A stretch of DNA of 64,000 nt from the NCBI RefSeq assembly GCF_000016065.1, contig NC_009092.1, positions 2,976,001 through 3,040,000 of the forward strand. Direction: 5' to 3'. The stretch's first letter is position 1. Each line of letters starts with the position of its first letter. Positions 9,782-18,545 of the stretch are shown piece after piece. A program made the position numbers and the translations under genes. The notes beneath the pieces were generated by a model. It did no database searches. It worked only from the letters and a program-made list of their open reading frames with translations, and was not told the DNA's origin. Origin of the DNA: Shewanella loihica PV-4 (GTDB taxonomy: Bacteria; Pseudomonadota; Gammaproteobacteria; Enterobacterales; Shewanellaceae).

Positions 9782-10725
9782 TGTATCAGGAGGCAGTTGA
9801 TGTAACGTAGCGCAACATAGACCACCACAATTGTCGCCACCACCAACTCCAGCGCCGCGAGATCTCGCACCTGCTGCACATACTCGGCTTTTATCCCCTC
9901 TAATACCATCCAGTTGGCCATCTTAAACAGCGCCGTGCTGCCTATCACCATGGGGAAGGTAAACGCCGCATAGCCGGGGCTAAAGGGCAGCCTGAGGAGC
10001 TTATAAAACGCCAAGTAGATGATGGCTGTCATCAACACGGCTATGCCAAATAACAGGGCGATGATCACCGGCGATGGCGTCACTGTCACCGTTAGATAGC
10101 CTGCCAGCGAGAGGCTGGCCGGCGCCGCCAGAATCGCCAACGTAGGCTTGGCCGCATCGGGCACCTCATGGGTGAACATGAGGCGATAGATCATCATGGG
10201 CAGCATCACGGCATAGGCCAACATGCCGAAGACCAGAGTGCCCTGGGCAATAGTCGCCAGCACAGGATTGCCGGAGAAGGACACATCCGCAACCACTATG
10301 CCCACCGGCGGCACAAACCAGCTGGGCACCATGTGGTGCAGCTCAAAATCCTTCGCCCTGTGATAGATAAAGCTCACCAGGAAGACGATATGCAGCGCTA
10401 CAGCCGCCAACCACAGGGCGTCGCCCGCAACCGGAAAGAATTGCCCCAATGAGTTAGACACCACCATGGTCGCCATCGCGAAGGTAGGCACCACACTGCC
10501 GACGACCGGGTGGGCGAGATCTTGCCTTAAAAGATGGTTATGAAAGAAAAACTTAACGCTCAAGACGGCTAGCAAGACGCTGGCCAGGGCGGCGCCAGCC
10601 CACTGACCATAGCCATGAAGCTCAGTGAAGTTTTCCCAACACCAACCTAGGCTTGCAATGCCTAGCGCCAAGCCCGCCATAGGTGTGGGGACGCCCATTA
10701 CTGCCTTTTTCGTTTTATGAATCAT
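9754..10725 (-). CDS. TDT/SLAC1-family membrane transporter (TehA-like)
   Basis: About 323 residues with ten hydrophobic segments and little extramembrane sequence, as in the tellurite-resistance/dicarboxylate transporter (TDT) family. Conserved features include VPTPMAGLALGIASLG near the N-terminus, the LHHMVPSWFVPPVGI loop, and FTFPMVIGSTALFK late in the protein. Substrate is not evident; family members carry C4-dicarboxylates, sulfite or anions. ATG 10725 is preferred over the TTG at 10740. It is divergent from a LysR-type regulator 110 bp away, which probably controls it. Confidence 0.85.
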   Translation of the reverse strand: MIHKTKKAVMGVPTPMAGLALGIASLGWCWENFTELHGYGQWAGAALASVLLAVLSVKFFFHNHLLRQDLAHPVVGSVVPTFAMATMVVSNSLGQFFPVAGDALWLAAVALHIVFLVSFIYHRAKDFELHHMVPSWFVPPVGIVVADVSFSGNPVLATIAQGTLVFGMLAYAVMLPMMIYRLMFTHEVPDAAKPTLAILAAPASLSLAGYLTVTVTPSPVIIALLFGIAVLMTAIIYLAFYKLLRLPFSPGYAAFTFPMVIGSTALFKMANWMVLEGIKAEYVQQVRDLAALELVVATIVVVYVALRYINCLLIQPRLVSRTA

Positions 10726-10835
10726 CACGGTCTCAATCAAGTTTCTTGCTGTGAAGCGATAATACTCTTGCCTTTCGTTTCGTTATATCTAATTATTTAT
10801 AACCAACGTTCAGAATAACTAAACGCGCATCATCT

Positions 10836-11738
10836 ATGGCCAGCCACATCTCGCTCAAGCAACTCAAGGTCTTTAGCACCCTCACCCAACACAAGACCCT
10901 AACGGCCGCGGCCGACGGCCTGTTTCTCTCCAAGGCGGCGGTGAGTATGGCGCTGTCGGAGCTTGAGAAGCAGCTCGGCCACAACCTGTTTGACCGGGTG
11001 AACAACCGTCTCATCCTCAATCAGGAGGGACACAAGTTGCAGCCTCTGGCCGATGAGCTCCTACACAGAGCCGGCGATATCGAGCAGCTGTTTAACGATG
11101 AACAGTCACTCTCGGGTCTGCTGCGCATCGGTGCCAGTGATACCTTGGGCAATCAGGTGGCCCCCTATCTGCTGAGTGACTTTCGCCGACATACCCAGCA
11201 CGAATTGCAGAGCCTGTTTATCTCTAACTCGACGCAGATCTGCGATATGCTGATCGCCTACGAGCTGGATATCGCGCTGATCGAGGGTAAGATCCAGCAC
11301 CCAGAACTCGATGCAACCCCCTTCAGCTCAGATGAGATGTGCGTGATCTGCCCGCCAGATCATCCCCTGCCAGCAGATAGCGATATCCCCTTGCATCACC
11401 TCGAGGCCAGTCACTGGATCCTGCGCGAAGCCGGCTCAGGCTCCAGGGAATTTTTCCTGCGAGTCGTCGCCCCGAGGCTAGAGCAATGGCATGAAGCCTT
11501 TCAGCTCAACAACACAGAGGCCCTGATCAACTCGGTCTCGGCCGGCCTTGGCCTCGCCTGCCTGTCACGCTTGTCCGCCGAACCGGCGATCCGCGACGGA
11601 CGAGTAAAGGTACTTAGCCTGCCGCTAAACATGAAGCGCCGCTTCTGGTTACTGGTCCACAAGGAGAAGTATCTGAGTCCACTACTGAAGACCTTTATCG
11701 CCTTCTGTCATGACTGGGAGCGGGAACATCAGCTGTAG
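10836..11738 (+). CDS. LysR-family transcriptional regulator
   Basis: 300 residues, typical LysR length. The N-terminal winged helix-turn-helix is clear (LKQLKVFSTL, then AAVSMALSELEKQLG and LFDRVNNRL, residues 7-60), followed by a periplasmic-binding-like effector domain beginning near GLLRIGASDTLG (about 90). It resembles CysB/YeiE-type regulators of anion metabolism, though the effector cannot be deduced. The divergent TDT transporter gene, with a shared 110-bp intergenic region, is the obvious target. Confidence 0.9.
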   Translation: MASHISLKQLKVFSTLTQHKTLTAAADGLFLSKAAVSMALSELEKQLGHNLFDRVNNRLILNQEGHKLQPLADELLHRAGDIEQLFNDEQSLSGLLRIGASDTLGNQVAPYLLSDFRRHTQHELQSLFISNSTQICDMLIAYELDIALIEGKIQHPELDATPFSSDEMCVICPPDHPLPADSDIPLHHLEASHWILREAGSGSREFFLRVVAPRLEQWHEAFQLNNTEALINSVSAGLGLACLSRLSAEPAIRDGRVKVLSLPLNMKRRFWLLVHKEKYLSPLLKTFIAFCHDWEREHQL

Positions 11739-12214
11739 GGTAATATTTAACGCCAATCTTAAGGGGTATTTCGCGAGCTTGTTTTGATCTAAATCGAGAT
11801 CTGAACAAATGAATTTATTACCTATCAGCCGCAAGGGAATCTTGATAGTTGCTTCTACTAAACTGGTTCTTTGAAAGGTCCTTGAAGGCCGCTATCTTCA
11901 TGGCAACCTAACGCCTCTCCGATTTAACCTGATCATCTACAACTAGACATCACTTTTGTAGAATTAAGGTCTAGCGCTAAACGCTATCACTTAGTCTTTC
12001 TAATTGTATGCAACTGGTTGAAATTACGAACTCCCGATAAAAGTGGTAAAAAAATGTATTTAAGTAACAAAGTATCAGGCAGTGTCCAAGAATATGGCAT
12101 TCAAAAAAAAGTGCCGATTGCTTGAAACGGGAGAAAACCTGTACTCAAAAAGCTTAATAATTAAAGGCTGTTAAGGTATAAATGAACCACCACTAAAGGG
12201 ATTAAGAAGGTACA
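11739..12214. other. Gene-free AT-rich stretch with an FNR-like site
   Basis: 476 bp without a convincing reading frame and visibly richer in A/T than its surroundings. It contains TTGATCTAAATCGA at 11784-11797, one mismatch from the FNR/EtrA consensus (TTGAT-N4-ATCAA). Nothing else recognisable was seen. Confidence 0.4.
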
Positions 12215-12463
12215 ATGAAAAGACATGCTTCGTTATCGGCATGGTTGTTTGTAATCATGATTGTTGTTGGAATTGTCGGTGTGTTTTTCACCGGTTTTTT
12301 AGCCTTGAAAATATATCGTAAATATAGGCCCTTCCCAGAACCATCAGAGGAATATAGCTTACTTGCATACAAAAACATTCAAGCAGATGGCTTCTTTAAG
12401 ACTTTTTTCGTCGGCGTACTGATAAGTTCACCGGTTCTTTATTATCTGATCACAGAGCTTTAA
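12215..12463 (+). CDS. Small two-helix membrane protein of unknown function
   Basis: 82 residues, not recognised. An AAGAAGG Shine-Dalgarno sequence stands just before the ATG, which argues for a real gene. Two hydrophobic segments (about 9-31 and 62-80) flank a short polar loop with KIYRKYRPFPEPSEEY, giving a hairpin topology. Base composition is AT-rich compared with neighbours, and the gene sits alone in a 1.2-kb gap, so it may be a recent acquisition. No neighbour suggests a function. Confidence 0.6.
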   Translation: MKRHASLSAWLFVIMIVVGIVGVFFTGFLALKIYRKYRPFPEPSEEYSLLAYKNIQADGFFKTFFVGVLISSPVLYYLITEL

Positions 12464-12970
12464 AACAGTTGTTATCGAATTAAATAACATCAAATCGAAG
12501 AGACGTTAGATGACTGGTGTAAACACGTTTTTGGCCTTCGAAATCATGAATGATTTCGCAGAGCCCACAGGGATGTGCTCGTGGCGTGCCAAAAAAGTGT
12601 TTGCACGATCCTCGCCGGACAGGCGTTAGGCTGCAGTTAAGACTCGACTTAAATCCCACTCAAAAGAACAATCCAGGTAAACGCAAACATTTAAAATTCC
12701 CCGAAGTAAGCAACGCCAAGTAAATCAAACACAACCTGAGAATGAAATCAGGGATTTCGCCCTCTCCTCCTACCAGCACCAAAATGTAATTAATTACACC
12801 CACCACGTTTGACATAATGAACACCGATTGGCAGACTGGTGGTCAACAAATGTGCTTTTTCACATTTTGCTATCCTTAAGAAAGGCGATAGCCAAGGCCT
12901 GTAGCGGCCTCACCAGGCTACACAGACGTCACGCATCGGGTGACATACCAATCGACCAAACGGGTGATCT
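12464..12970. other. Gene-free gap upstream of the PuuD-like gene
   Basis: 507 bp without a gene. It holds a TGTTAT/ATAACA hairpin just after the small gene, the 90-bp inverted repeat described separately (12517-12606), and the motifs GTTAGAT (12505) and GTTAGGC (12625) exactly 120 bp apart. Near 12830 is CAGACTGGTGGTCAACA, which resembles a GntR/FadR-type half operator. Confidence 0.45.
12517..12606. repeat. 90-bp imperfect inverted repeat with nested hairpins
   Basis: The arms 12517-12535 and 12588-12606 match at 17 of 19 positions when one is reverse-complemented (GTGTAAACACGTTTTTGGC-type). Inside are a perfect 9-2-9 palindrome (12539-12558, CGAAATCAT/ATGATTTCG) and a weaker GAG-CACA/TGTG-CTC hairpin (about 12560-12580). 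The whole folds as a three-way junction. Confidence 0.75.
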
Positions 12971-13774
12971 ATGCCAATAACACAGACTACAAGTGCTAAG
13001 AAATCCAAACCAATTATCTTGATGACCATGGGTCAGCAAGACAGGAACCAGCATCCCTACCAGGTGATGACCCACAAATATATGCAGCCGATTGTGGAGA
13101 TCGCCGGGGCCATCCCGCTGCTGATGCCCACCTGTTTCGGCATAGAAGATGTAGACCGCTACCTGGATATGGTCGATGGCGTCTATCTCTCGGGCGCGGG
13201 CTCCAATATCGACCCTAGCCTCTATGGCCAGGAAAACCTCACCCCGGAAAAAAGCCAAGATGTAAATCGCGACACCGTCGATCTGGCCATCATAGCCGGC
13301 GCCCTCAAGCGTAAGTTGCCTATCTTAGGGATCTGCCGCGGCATGCAGGAGCTCAATATCGCACTGGGTGGCACCCTGTATCAGAAGGTCTATAGCGAGC
13401 CAGGTTTCGATGATCACCGTGAAGATCCACAGACCCCAAACCATGTGCAATATGGCCCAAGACACCCCATCAAGACGGTGCCCGGCAGTTGGCTGGCCAA
13501 GCTGATTGGCGATAAGACCATGGTCAACTCCCTCCACGGCCAGGGGATCTGTACCCTGGGCAAGGGGCTAGAGGCATTAGCCTATGGCGAAGATGGCCTG
13601 ATCGAGGCGATCCATGGCCCGGACTATGGTCAGTTTATCCTCGGCGTACAGTGGCACCCCGAGTGGCAGGCTAATGACAACCCGGATTCAATCAAGCTGT
13701 TCCAGGCCTTCGGCAGCGCCTGTCGCGGCGAGGTCAGCTGGCAATCGGCCAACGACGCTAAATTAACCGCCTAA
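12971..13774 (+). CDS. puuD: Peptidase C26 / gamma-glutamyl-gamma-aminobutyrate hydrolase-like amidotransferase
   Basis: 267 residues with a class I glutamine amidotransferase fold. The nucleophile motif GICRGMQELN (Cys about 118) and the late QWHPEW supplying His/Glu are present, as is the SGAGSNIDPSLYG segment typical of PuuD-like proteins. PuuD hydrolyses gamma-glutamyl-GABA in putrescine catabolism. No other puu gene lies nearby, so the substrate is inferred from family only; a different gamma-glutamyl compound is possible. Its next neighbour on the same strand is the GntP permease gene, but 262 bp with strong secondary structure separate them. Confidence 0.8.
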   Translation: MPITQTTSAKKSKPIILMTMGQQDRNQHPYQVMTHKYMQPIVEIAGAIPLLMPTCFGIEDVDRYLDMVDGVYLSGAGSNIDPSLYGQENLTPEKSQDVNRDTVDLAIIAGALKRKLPILGICRGMQELNIALGGTLYQKVYSEPGFDDHREDPQTPNHVQYGPRHPIKTVPGSWLAKLIGDKTMVNSLHGQGICTLGKGLEALAYGEDGLIEAIHGPDYGQFILGVQWHPEWQANDNPDSIKLFQAFGSACRGEVSWQSANDAKLTA

Positions 13775-13830
13775 TCGAACACGCCTTGTCTGTCATTTTG
13801 TGATCTAGACCGACTTTATTCCTCTCCCCC

Positions 13831-13976
13831 AACCGATATTTGGGCAAAAGCACAAATATCGGTTGCACATAAGTTAAATATTAGGAAGCTGGCACGAAGC
13901 CAGATTGTCCGATTCTCCGGATAATAGTGCCAGCCTGAAAACCCTTTGCTCCCGCGCTTGGAGCGAGTTAACGGGT
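13831..13976 (+). promoter_or_regulatory. Structured leader upstream of the GntP permease gene (three hairpins)
   Basis: Three hairpins in succession. A: AACCGATATTTG (13831-13842) with CAAATATCGGTT (13853-13864), a perfect 12-bp stem. B: GCTGGCAC (13888-13895) with GTGCCAGC (13927-13934), enclosing an inner TCCG/CGGA helix. C: ACCC (13941-13944) with GGGT (13973-13976), enclosing GCTCC/GGAGC. None ends in a T-run. The permease start is 60 nt further on. Confidence 0.6.
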
Positions 13977-14036
13977 CATCGCTAGATCAAACCAACAAAT
14001 ATAGCCAACAAATATAACCCAATACAGGGACACCCT

Positions 14037-15395
14037 ATGAGCCTAGTACTGATCTTGATCGCCGTGATAGCCTTCATCGTTATCGCGACATCTAAATTTA
14101 AGCTTCACCCCTTCCTAACCCTCATTCTCGCCTCTTTCATCGCCGCCTTTGCCTACGGGCTACCCAGTGCCGATGTGGCAAAAACCATCACCTCCGGCTT
14201 CGGCGGTATCCTGGGCTATATCGGCCTGGTTATCGTGCTGGGTACCATCATAGGTACCATATTGGAGAAGAGCGGCGCGGCCATCACCATGGCCGACGTG
14301 GTGATTAAGGTGCTCGGAAAGCGCTTCCCGACCCTGACCATGTCGATCATAGGTTACCTGGTCTCCATCCCGGTATTTTGTGACTCGGGCTTCGTGATCC
14401 TTAACTCGCTCAAGCAGTCGATGGCCAACCGCATGAAGGTATCAAGCGTCTCCATGAGCGTCGCCCTGGCTACCGGCCTGTATGCTACCCACACCTTCGT
14501 GCCGCCAACGCCCGGCCCGATTGCCGCCGCGGGTAACCTGGGGCTGGAGTCAAACCTGGGTCTGGTCATAGGCGTGGGCATCTTCGTCGCCGCCGTCGCC
14601 GCCCTGGCAGGCATGTTATGGGCCAACCGCTTCGCTCATGTCGAGCCCGACGGTGAAGGTGCCGAGGAGCTAAAGAACAATGTGGAAGATTTCGAGCAGC
14701 TCAAGGCTGCCTACGGCGAGCTACCTAGCCCAGCCAAGGCATTTGCTCCCATCTTCGTGCCAATCTTGCTGATCTGCCTGGGCTCAATTGCCAAGTTCCC
14801 ATCACAACCACTGGGTGATGGCGCCCTGTTCGATACCCTAGCCTTCCTGGGTCAACCGGTAAACGCCCTGATGATAGGCCTGTTCCTGTCACTGAGCCTG
14901 CTCAAGAGTCAGGATAAGATCAAAGAGTTTAGCGATCGCATCAGCCACGGCTTAGTGGTAGCAGCGCCTATCCTGTTGATCACAGGTGCTGGCGGTGCCT
15001 TCGGCGCCGTGCTCAAGGCAACCGAGATAGGTAACTTCCTCGGTAGCTCACTCTCGGCGTTAGGCATAGGCATCTTCATGCCGTTTATCGTCGCCGCGGC
15101 GCTAAAATCGGCCCAAGGCTCATCGACCGTAGCCCTGGTGGCCACCTCGGCCCTGGTAGCCCCTATGCTTGGCGATATCGGCCTTGCCAGCGACATGGGC
15201 CGGGTACTGACAGTGATGGCCATAGGTGCTGGCGCCATGACAGTCTCCCACGCCAACGACAGCTTCTTCTGGGTGGTGACTCAGTTTAGCCGCATGAGCG
15301 TGAAGCAGGCCTACAAGGCGCAAACCATGGCGACCCTTATCCAGGGTGTCACCGCCATGATCCTTGTCTACCTGCTGAGTCTCGTCCTACTCTAA
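14037..15395 (+). CDS. GntP-family proton symporter, probable glycerate/sugar-acid permease
   Basis: 452 residues, about 12 to 14 hydrophobic segments, in the gluconate:H+ symporter (GntP) family. Family marks include VLGTIIGTILEKSGAA (about 65-80), the SIPVFCDSGFVIL segment, FVPPTPGPIAAAG (about 155) and GAMTVSHANDSFFWVV near the end. An AGGGA precedes the ATG. Glycerate kinase follows 97 bp downstream on the same strand, so glycerate is the most likely substrate. The long structured leader upstream suggests post-transcriptional control. Confidence 0.9.
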   Translation: MSLVLILIAVIAFIVIATSKFKLHPFLTLILASFIAAFAYGLPSADVAKTITSGFGGILGYIGLVIVLGTIIGTILEKSGAAITMADVVIKVLGKRFPTLTMSIIGYLVSIPVFCDSGFVILNSLKQSMANRMKVSSVSMSVALATGLYATHTFVPPTPGPIAAAGNLGLESNLGLVIGVGIFVAAVAALAGMLWANRFAHVEPDGEGAEELKNNVEDFEQLKAAYGELPSPAKAFAPIFVPILLICLGSIAKFPSQPLGDGALFDTLAFLGQPVNALMIGLFLSLSLLKSQDKIKEFSDRISHGLVVAAPILLITGAGGAFGAVLKATEIGNFLGSSLSALGIGIFMPFIVAAALKSAQGSSTVALVATSALVAPMLGDIGLASDMGRVLTVMAIGAGAMTVSHANDSFFWVVTQFSRMSVKQAYKAQTMATLIQGVTAMILVYLLSLVLL

Positions 15396-15492
15396 GCTAA
15401 GCAAGCCGGCGCCATTGGCCTAGGCCTGGGCGCCGGACAACCCAACTCGTTTATTTCTGAAATGTCCTTCTCTCTTCACACAGGAAGCCTGC

Positions 15493-16638
15493 ATGAAAAT
15501 AGTCATCGCGCCCGATTCATATAAAGAAAGTTTGAGCGCCATGGAAGTCGCCACCGAGATAGCCCGGGGGTTTTGTGAGGTGCTTCCCGACGCCGAATAT
15601 ATCAAATTGCCGGTCGCCGACGGCGGCGAAGGCACGGTGCAATCTATGGTGGATGCCACCGGCGGCAAATTAGTCGAACTTAAGGTCACCGGCCCCCTGG
15701 GCAGTCAGGTGGATGCCCACTATGGCTTGCTGGGCCAGGAGGCGCCCGGACAGCGCACCGCGGTGATCGAGATGGCCTCGGCCTCTGGGCTGCACCATGT
15801 GCCGACCCTCTTGCGCGACCCTTTAGTCACCACCAGCTATGGCACGGGCGAGCTTATCTGTCATGCCCTCAACAGTGGCGTCACCCATCTGATCCTCGGC
15901 CTTGGCGGCAGCGCCACCAACGACGGCGGCGCCGGCATGCTACAAGCCCTGGGCGCGCACCTGCTGGACAATGAGGGCAAGCCCCTAAGGCCCGGCGGCG
16001 CGGCGCTTGAGCACCTCGCCAGTGTCGATATTGGCGAGCTGCATCCACGGCTTGCCCAGGTAGAGATTGAGGTCGCCTGCGACGTAGATAATCCACTGTG
16101 CGGCGACAAGGGGGCCTCGGCCATCTTCGGGCCGCAAAAAGGCGCCGATGAGATCATGGTCGCCAGATTAGACAATGCCCTTAGCCACTTCGCCGATATC
16201 ACCAGCTCTGTTGGCCTCAAGGAGTGTCGCAACATGCCGGGCGCCGGCGCCGCGGGCGGTATGGGCTTTGCCATGCTCGCCTATCTGGGCGCCAAGTTAA
16301 GACCCGGCATAGATATCGTCATGGAGACGGTTAGGCTGAGCGAACATCTTAAGGGGGCGGATCTGGTCATCACGGGCGAAGGCCGCCTCGACAGCCAGAC
16401 CCTGCATGGTAAGACCCCCATGGGCGTCACCCGCGAGGCCAATAAACAGGGGATCCCGGTTATCGCCATCGCCGGCTGCGTCAGCGAGGATGCCAATGTG
16501 CTGCTGGACCACGGCATAGACGCCCTGTTTTCCGTGACCCCCAGGGCCTTGCCGCTCGAGGAGGTGCTGGCCGGCGCCCGTCATAATCTCTATAGCTGCG
16601 CGGTCAATATCGCCCGTCTCTATCGTCTGGGGCGTTAG
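15493..16638 (+). CDS. glxK: Glycerate kinase (GlxK/GarK family)
   Basis: 381 residues, full family length. It phosphorylates D-glycerate to 2-phosphoglycerate, feeding lower glycolysis. The N-terminus KIVIAPDSYKESLSA, the VADGGEGTVQSM segment (about 42-53), the GLGGSATNDGGAGMLQALG phosphate-binding region (about 135-153) and the VITGEGRLDSQTLHGK motif are diagnostic. AGGA lies just before the ATG. Its partner is the upstream GntP permease gene, and CdaR at 6.7 kb is the likely regulator, as in enterobacterial garK control. Confidence 0.94.
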   Translation: MKIVIAPDSYKESLSAMEVATEIARGFCEVLPDAEYIKLPVADGGEGTVQSMVDATGGKLVELKVTGPLGSQVDAHYGLLGQEAPGQRTAVIEMASASGLHHVPTLLRDPLVTTSYGTGELICHALNSGVTHLILGLGGSATNDGGAGMLQALGAHLLDNEGKPLRPGGAALEHLASVDIGELHPRLAQVEIEVACDVDNPLCGDKGASAIFGPQKGADEIMVARLDNALSHFADITSSVGLKECRNMPGAGAAGGMGFAMLAYLGAKLRPGIDIVMETVRLSEHLKGADLVITGEGRLDSQTLHGKTPMGVTREANKQGIPVIAIAGCVSEDANVLLDHGIDALFSVTPRALPLEEVLAGARHNLYSCAVNIARLYRLGR

Positions 16639-16662
16639 CTGCCGCTCCGATTTGACCTAAAT

Positions 16663-16693
16663 GCCCTGACGCCGCCTTGGCTCGGGGCTTTTT
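16663..16693 (+). terminator. Probable terminator after glycerate kinase
   Basis: GCCC (16663-16666) pairs with GGGC just before TTTTT, with an inner GCC/GGC helix. The stem is imperfect. Confidence 0.5.
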
Positions 16694-16864
16694 ACTATCA
16701 GTACGTATAATAAGCTCAAGAACGGTCTCTAATAAGCCAGTCGCCCGCCAGCCATTTCACTTTTCCCCTTGATGCGGTATAAAGCTTACAGTAAAGTTAG
16801 CTCCCTTTTTCGATCGCCTGTTTTTTCTATTTCAAAACAGACACAAGTTAAGCGACGCGCCTCG

Positions 16865-18505
16865 ATGACATCAAAACAGACACGACAAGCGACCGCCTCT
16901 GAAGAGGCCTTGATGCGTATTTTCACTCTGCCCGAGGCACCGAATTCGACCCTGGGTAAGATAGAGAAAAACCTGTCGGAAAACCTGATGGGCTTCCTCA
17001 AAGAGAGTATCGTCGCAGTCGAGAAGCCGCTGACCGAAATAGAAAAAGATTTCCAGGCCTACCAGATCCCCACAGCCCCCAGCTTCGTCTCCGACTATGC
17101 CGAGCAGATGATGCAGACCCTGATCGCCCACAGCGTGCACACCTCGGCTCCCAGCTTCATAGGTCATATGACCTCGGCCCTGCCCTATTTCGTGCTGCCA
17201 CTGTCGAAGATGATGGTGGGACTCAACCAAAATCTGGTGAAGATAGAGACCTCCAAGGCCTTCACGCCGCTGGAGCGCCAGGTGCTGGGGATGATGCACC
17301 ACATGGTCTATGGCCAGACAGAAGAGTTCTACCAGAGCTGGATGCACAGCGCCAGTCACTCATTAGGCGCCTTCTGCTCCGGCGGCACGGTCGCCAACAT
17401 CACGGCGCTGTGGATCGCCCGTAACCGTCTGTTAAAGCCGGACGGCGACTTCAAGGGGGTGGCCCAATCTGGCCTGATGCGAGCACTGCGCCACTACGGC
17501 TATGACGATCTGGCCATTCTGGTATCAACTCGAGGTCACTACTCCCTCGGCAAGGCCGCAGATCTGTTAGGCATAGGCCGCGACAACATCATCAGCGTGC
17601 CCTGCGCTAGCGATAACAAGGTAGATGTGGCCAAGATGCGCGAAGCGGCCGAGCAGTTAGCCGAGCAGAACATCAAGGTGATGGCGATTGTCGGCGTGGC
17701 CGGCACCACGGAGACAGGTAATATCGACCCGCTCGATGAGCTTGCGAATCTCGCCGAGCAGCTGGGTTGCCACTTCCATGTGGATGCCGCCTGGGGTGGT
17801 GCCAGCCTGCTGTCGAGCAAGTATCGCCACCTGTTAGCCGGCATAGAGCGCGCCGACTCAGTCACTATCGATGCCCACAAGCAGATGTACGTGCCCATGG
17901 GCGCAGGTATGGTGCTATTTAAAGACCCGGAATTTGCCAACGCCATCAAACACCACGCCGAATATATTCTGCGTAAGGGCTCGAAAGATCTGGGTAGCCA
18001 GACGCTGGAGGGGTCACGTCCCGGCATGGCCATGCTGGTTCATGCCTGCTTACAGATCATCGGCCGCGACGGCTATGAGATCTTAATCAACAACAGCCTG
18101 GAGAAGGCGCGTTACTTCGGCGAGCTGATCGCCGCTCAGGACGATTTTCAGCTGGTTTCCAGGCCTGAGCTCTGCCTGCTGACCTACCGCTATGTGCCAG
18201 CCAAGGTGCAGGCGCAGCTCAATGAGGCGGTCGCAGCCGGTGACGCGGCCCGTGTGAGCGAGATTAATGCATTGCTTGACGGCCTGACAAAGTTTATCCA
18301 GAAGCGCCAACGTGAGCAGGGAAAATCCTTCGTCTCCCGTACCCGCATCATTCCAGCCAATAACCTGGAGCAGACCTCTGTGGTGTTCCGCGTGGTACTG
18401 GCCAACCCTTTGACCAGTAATGAGATCTTACAGCAGGTATTGGATGAGCAGCGCGACATCGCCAAGCTAGACGACCGCTTCCTGCCTAAGCTGCTGGCCC
18501 TATAG
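16865..18505 (+). CDS. panP: PanP, pyridoxal-phosphate aspartate 1-decarboxylase
   Basis: Group II PLP decarboxylase of the PanP type, which in Vibrio and Shewanella makes beta-alanine from aspartate for pantothenate synthesis in place of PanD. From ATG 16865 it has 546 residues, the family length; the frame is open back to an ATG at 16769, but that would add 32 atypical residues. PLP-site features are present: HVDAAWGG with its Asp, and TIDAHKQMYVP with the Schiff-base Lys. A glutamate decarboxylase activity is the alternative, but length and the QMYVPMGAG context favour PanP. It is convergent with the DCC-family gene. Confidence 0.85.
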   Translation: MTSKQTRQATASEEALMRIFTLPEAPNSTLGKIEKNLSENLMGFLKESIVAVEKPLTEIEKDFQAYQIPTAPSFVSDYAEQMMQTLIAHSVHTSAPSFIGHMTSALPYFVLPLSKMMVGLNQNLVKIETSKAFTPLERQVLGMMHHMVYGQTEEFYQSWMHSASHSLGAFCSGGTVANITALWIARNRLLKPDGDFKGVAQSGLMRALRHYGYDDLAILVSTRGHYSLGKAADLLGIGRDNIISVPCASDNKVDVAKMREAAEQLAEQNIKVMAIVGVAGTTETGNIDPLDELANLAEQLGCHFHVDAAWGGASLLSSKYRHLLAGIERADSVTIDAHKQMYVPMGAGMVLFKDPEFANAIKHHAEYILRKGSKDLGSQTLEGSRPGMAMLVHACLQIIGRDGYEILINNSLEKARYFGELIAAQDDFQLVSRPELCLLTYRYVPAKVQAQLNEAVAAGDAARVSEINALLDGLTKFIQKRQREQGKSFVSRTRIIPANNLEQTSVVFRVVLANPLTSNEILQQVLDEQRDIAKLDDRFLPKLLAL

Positions 18506-18545
18506 TTTTTCAATAGCTCAATCTAGAAAGTGCAATCGAGCACGC

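Noticed and set aside
12505..12631. Integron attC sites
   Set aside because: GTTRRRY heptamers occur, but no matching RYYYAAC ends, no integrase and no cassette array; kept only as a tentative idea under the inverted-repeat finding.
13797..13816. CRP site upstream of the GntP permease gene
   Set aside because: The left half TTTTGTGATCTAGA is excellent, but the right half matches the core at only one of five positions.
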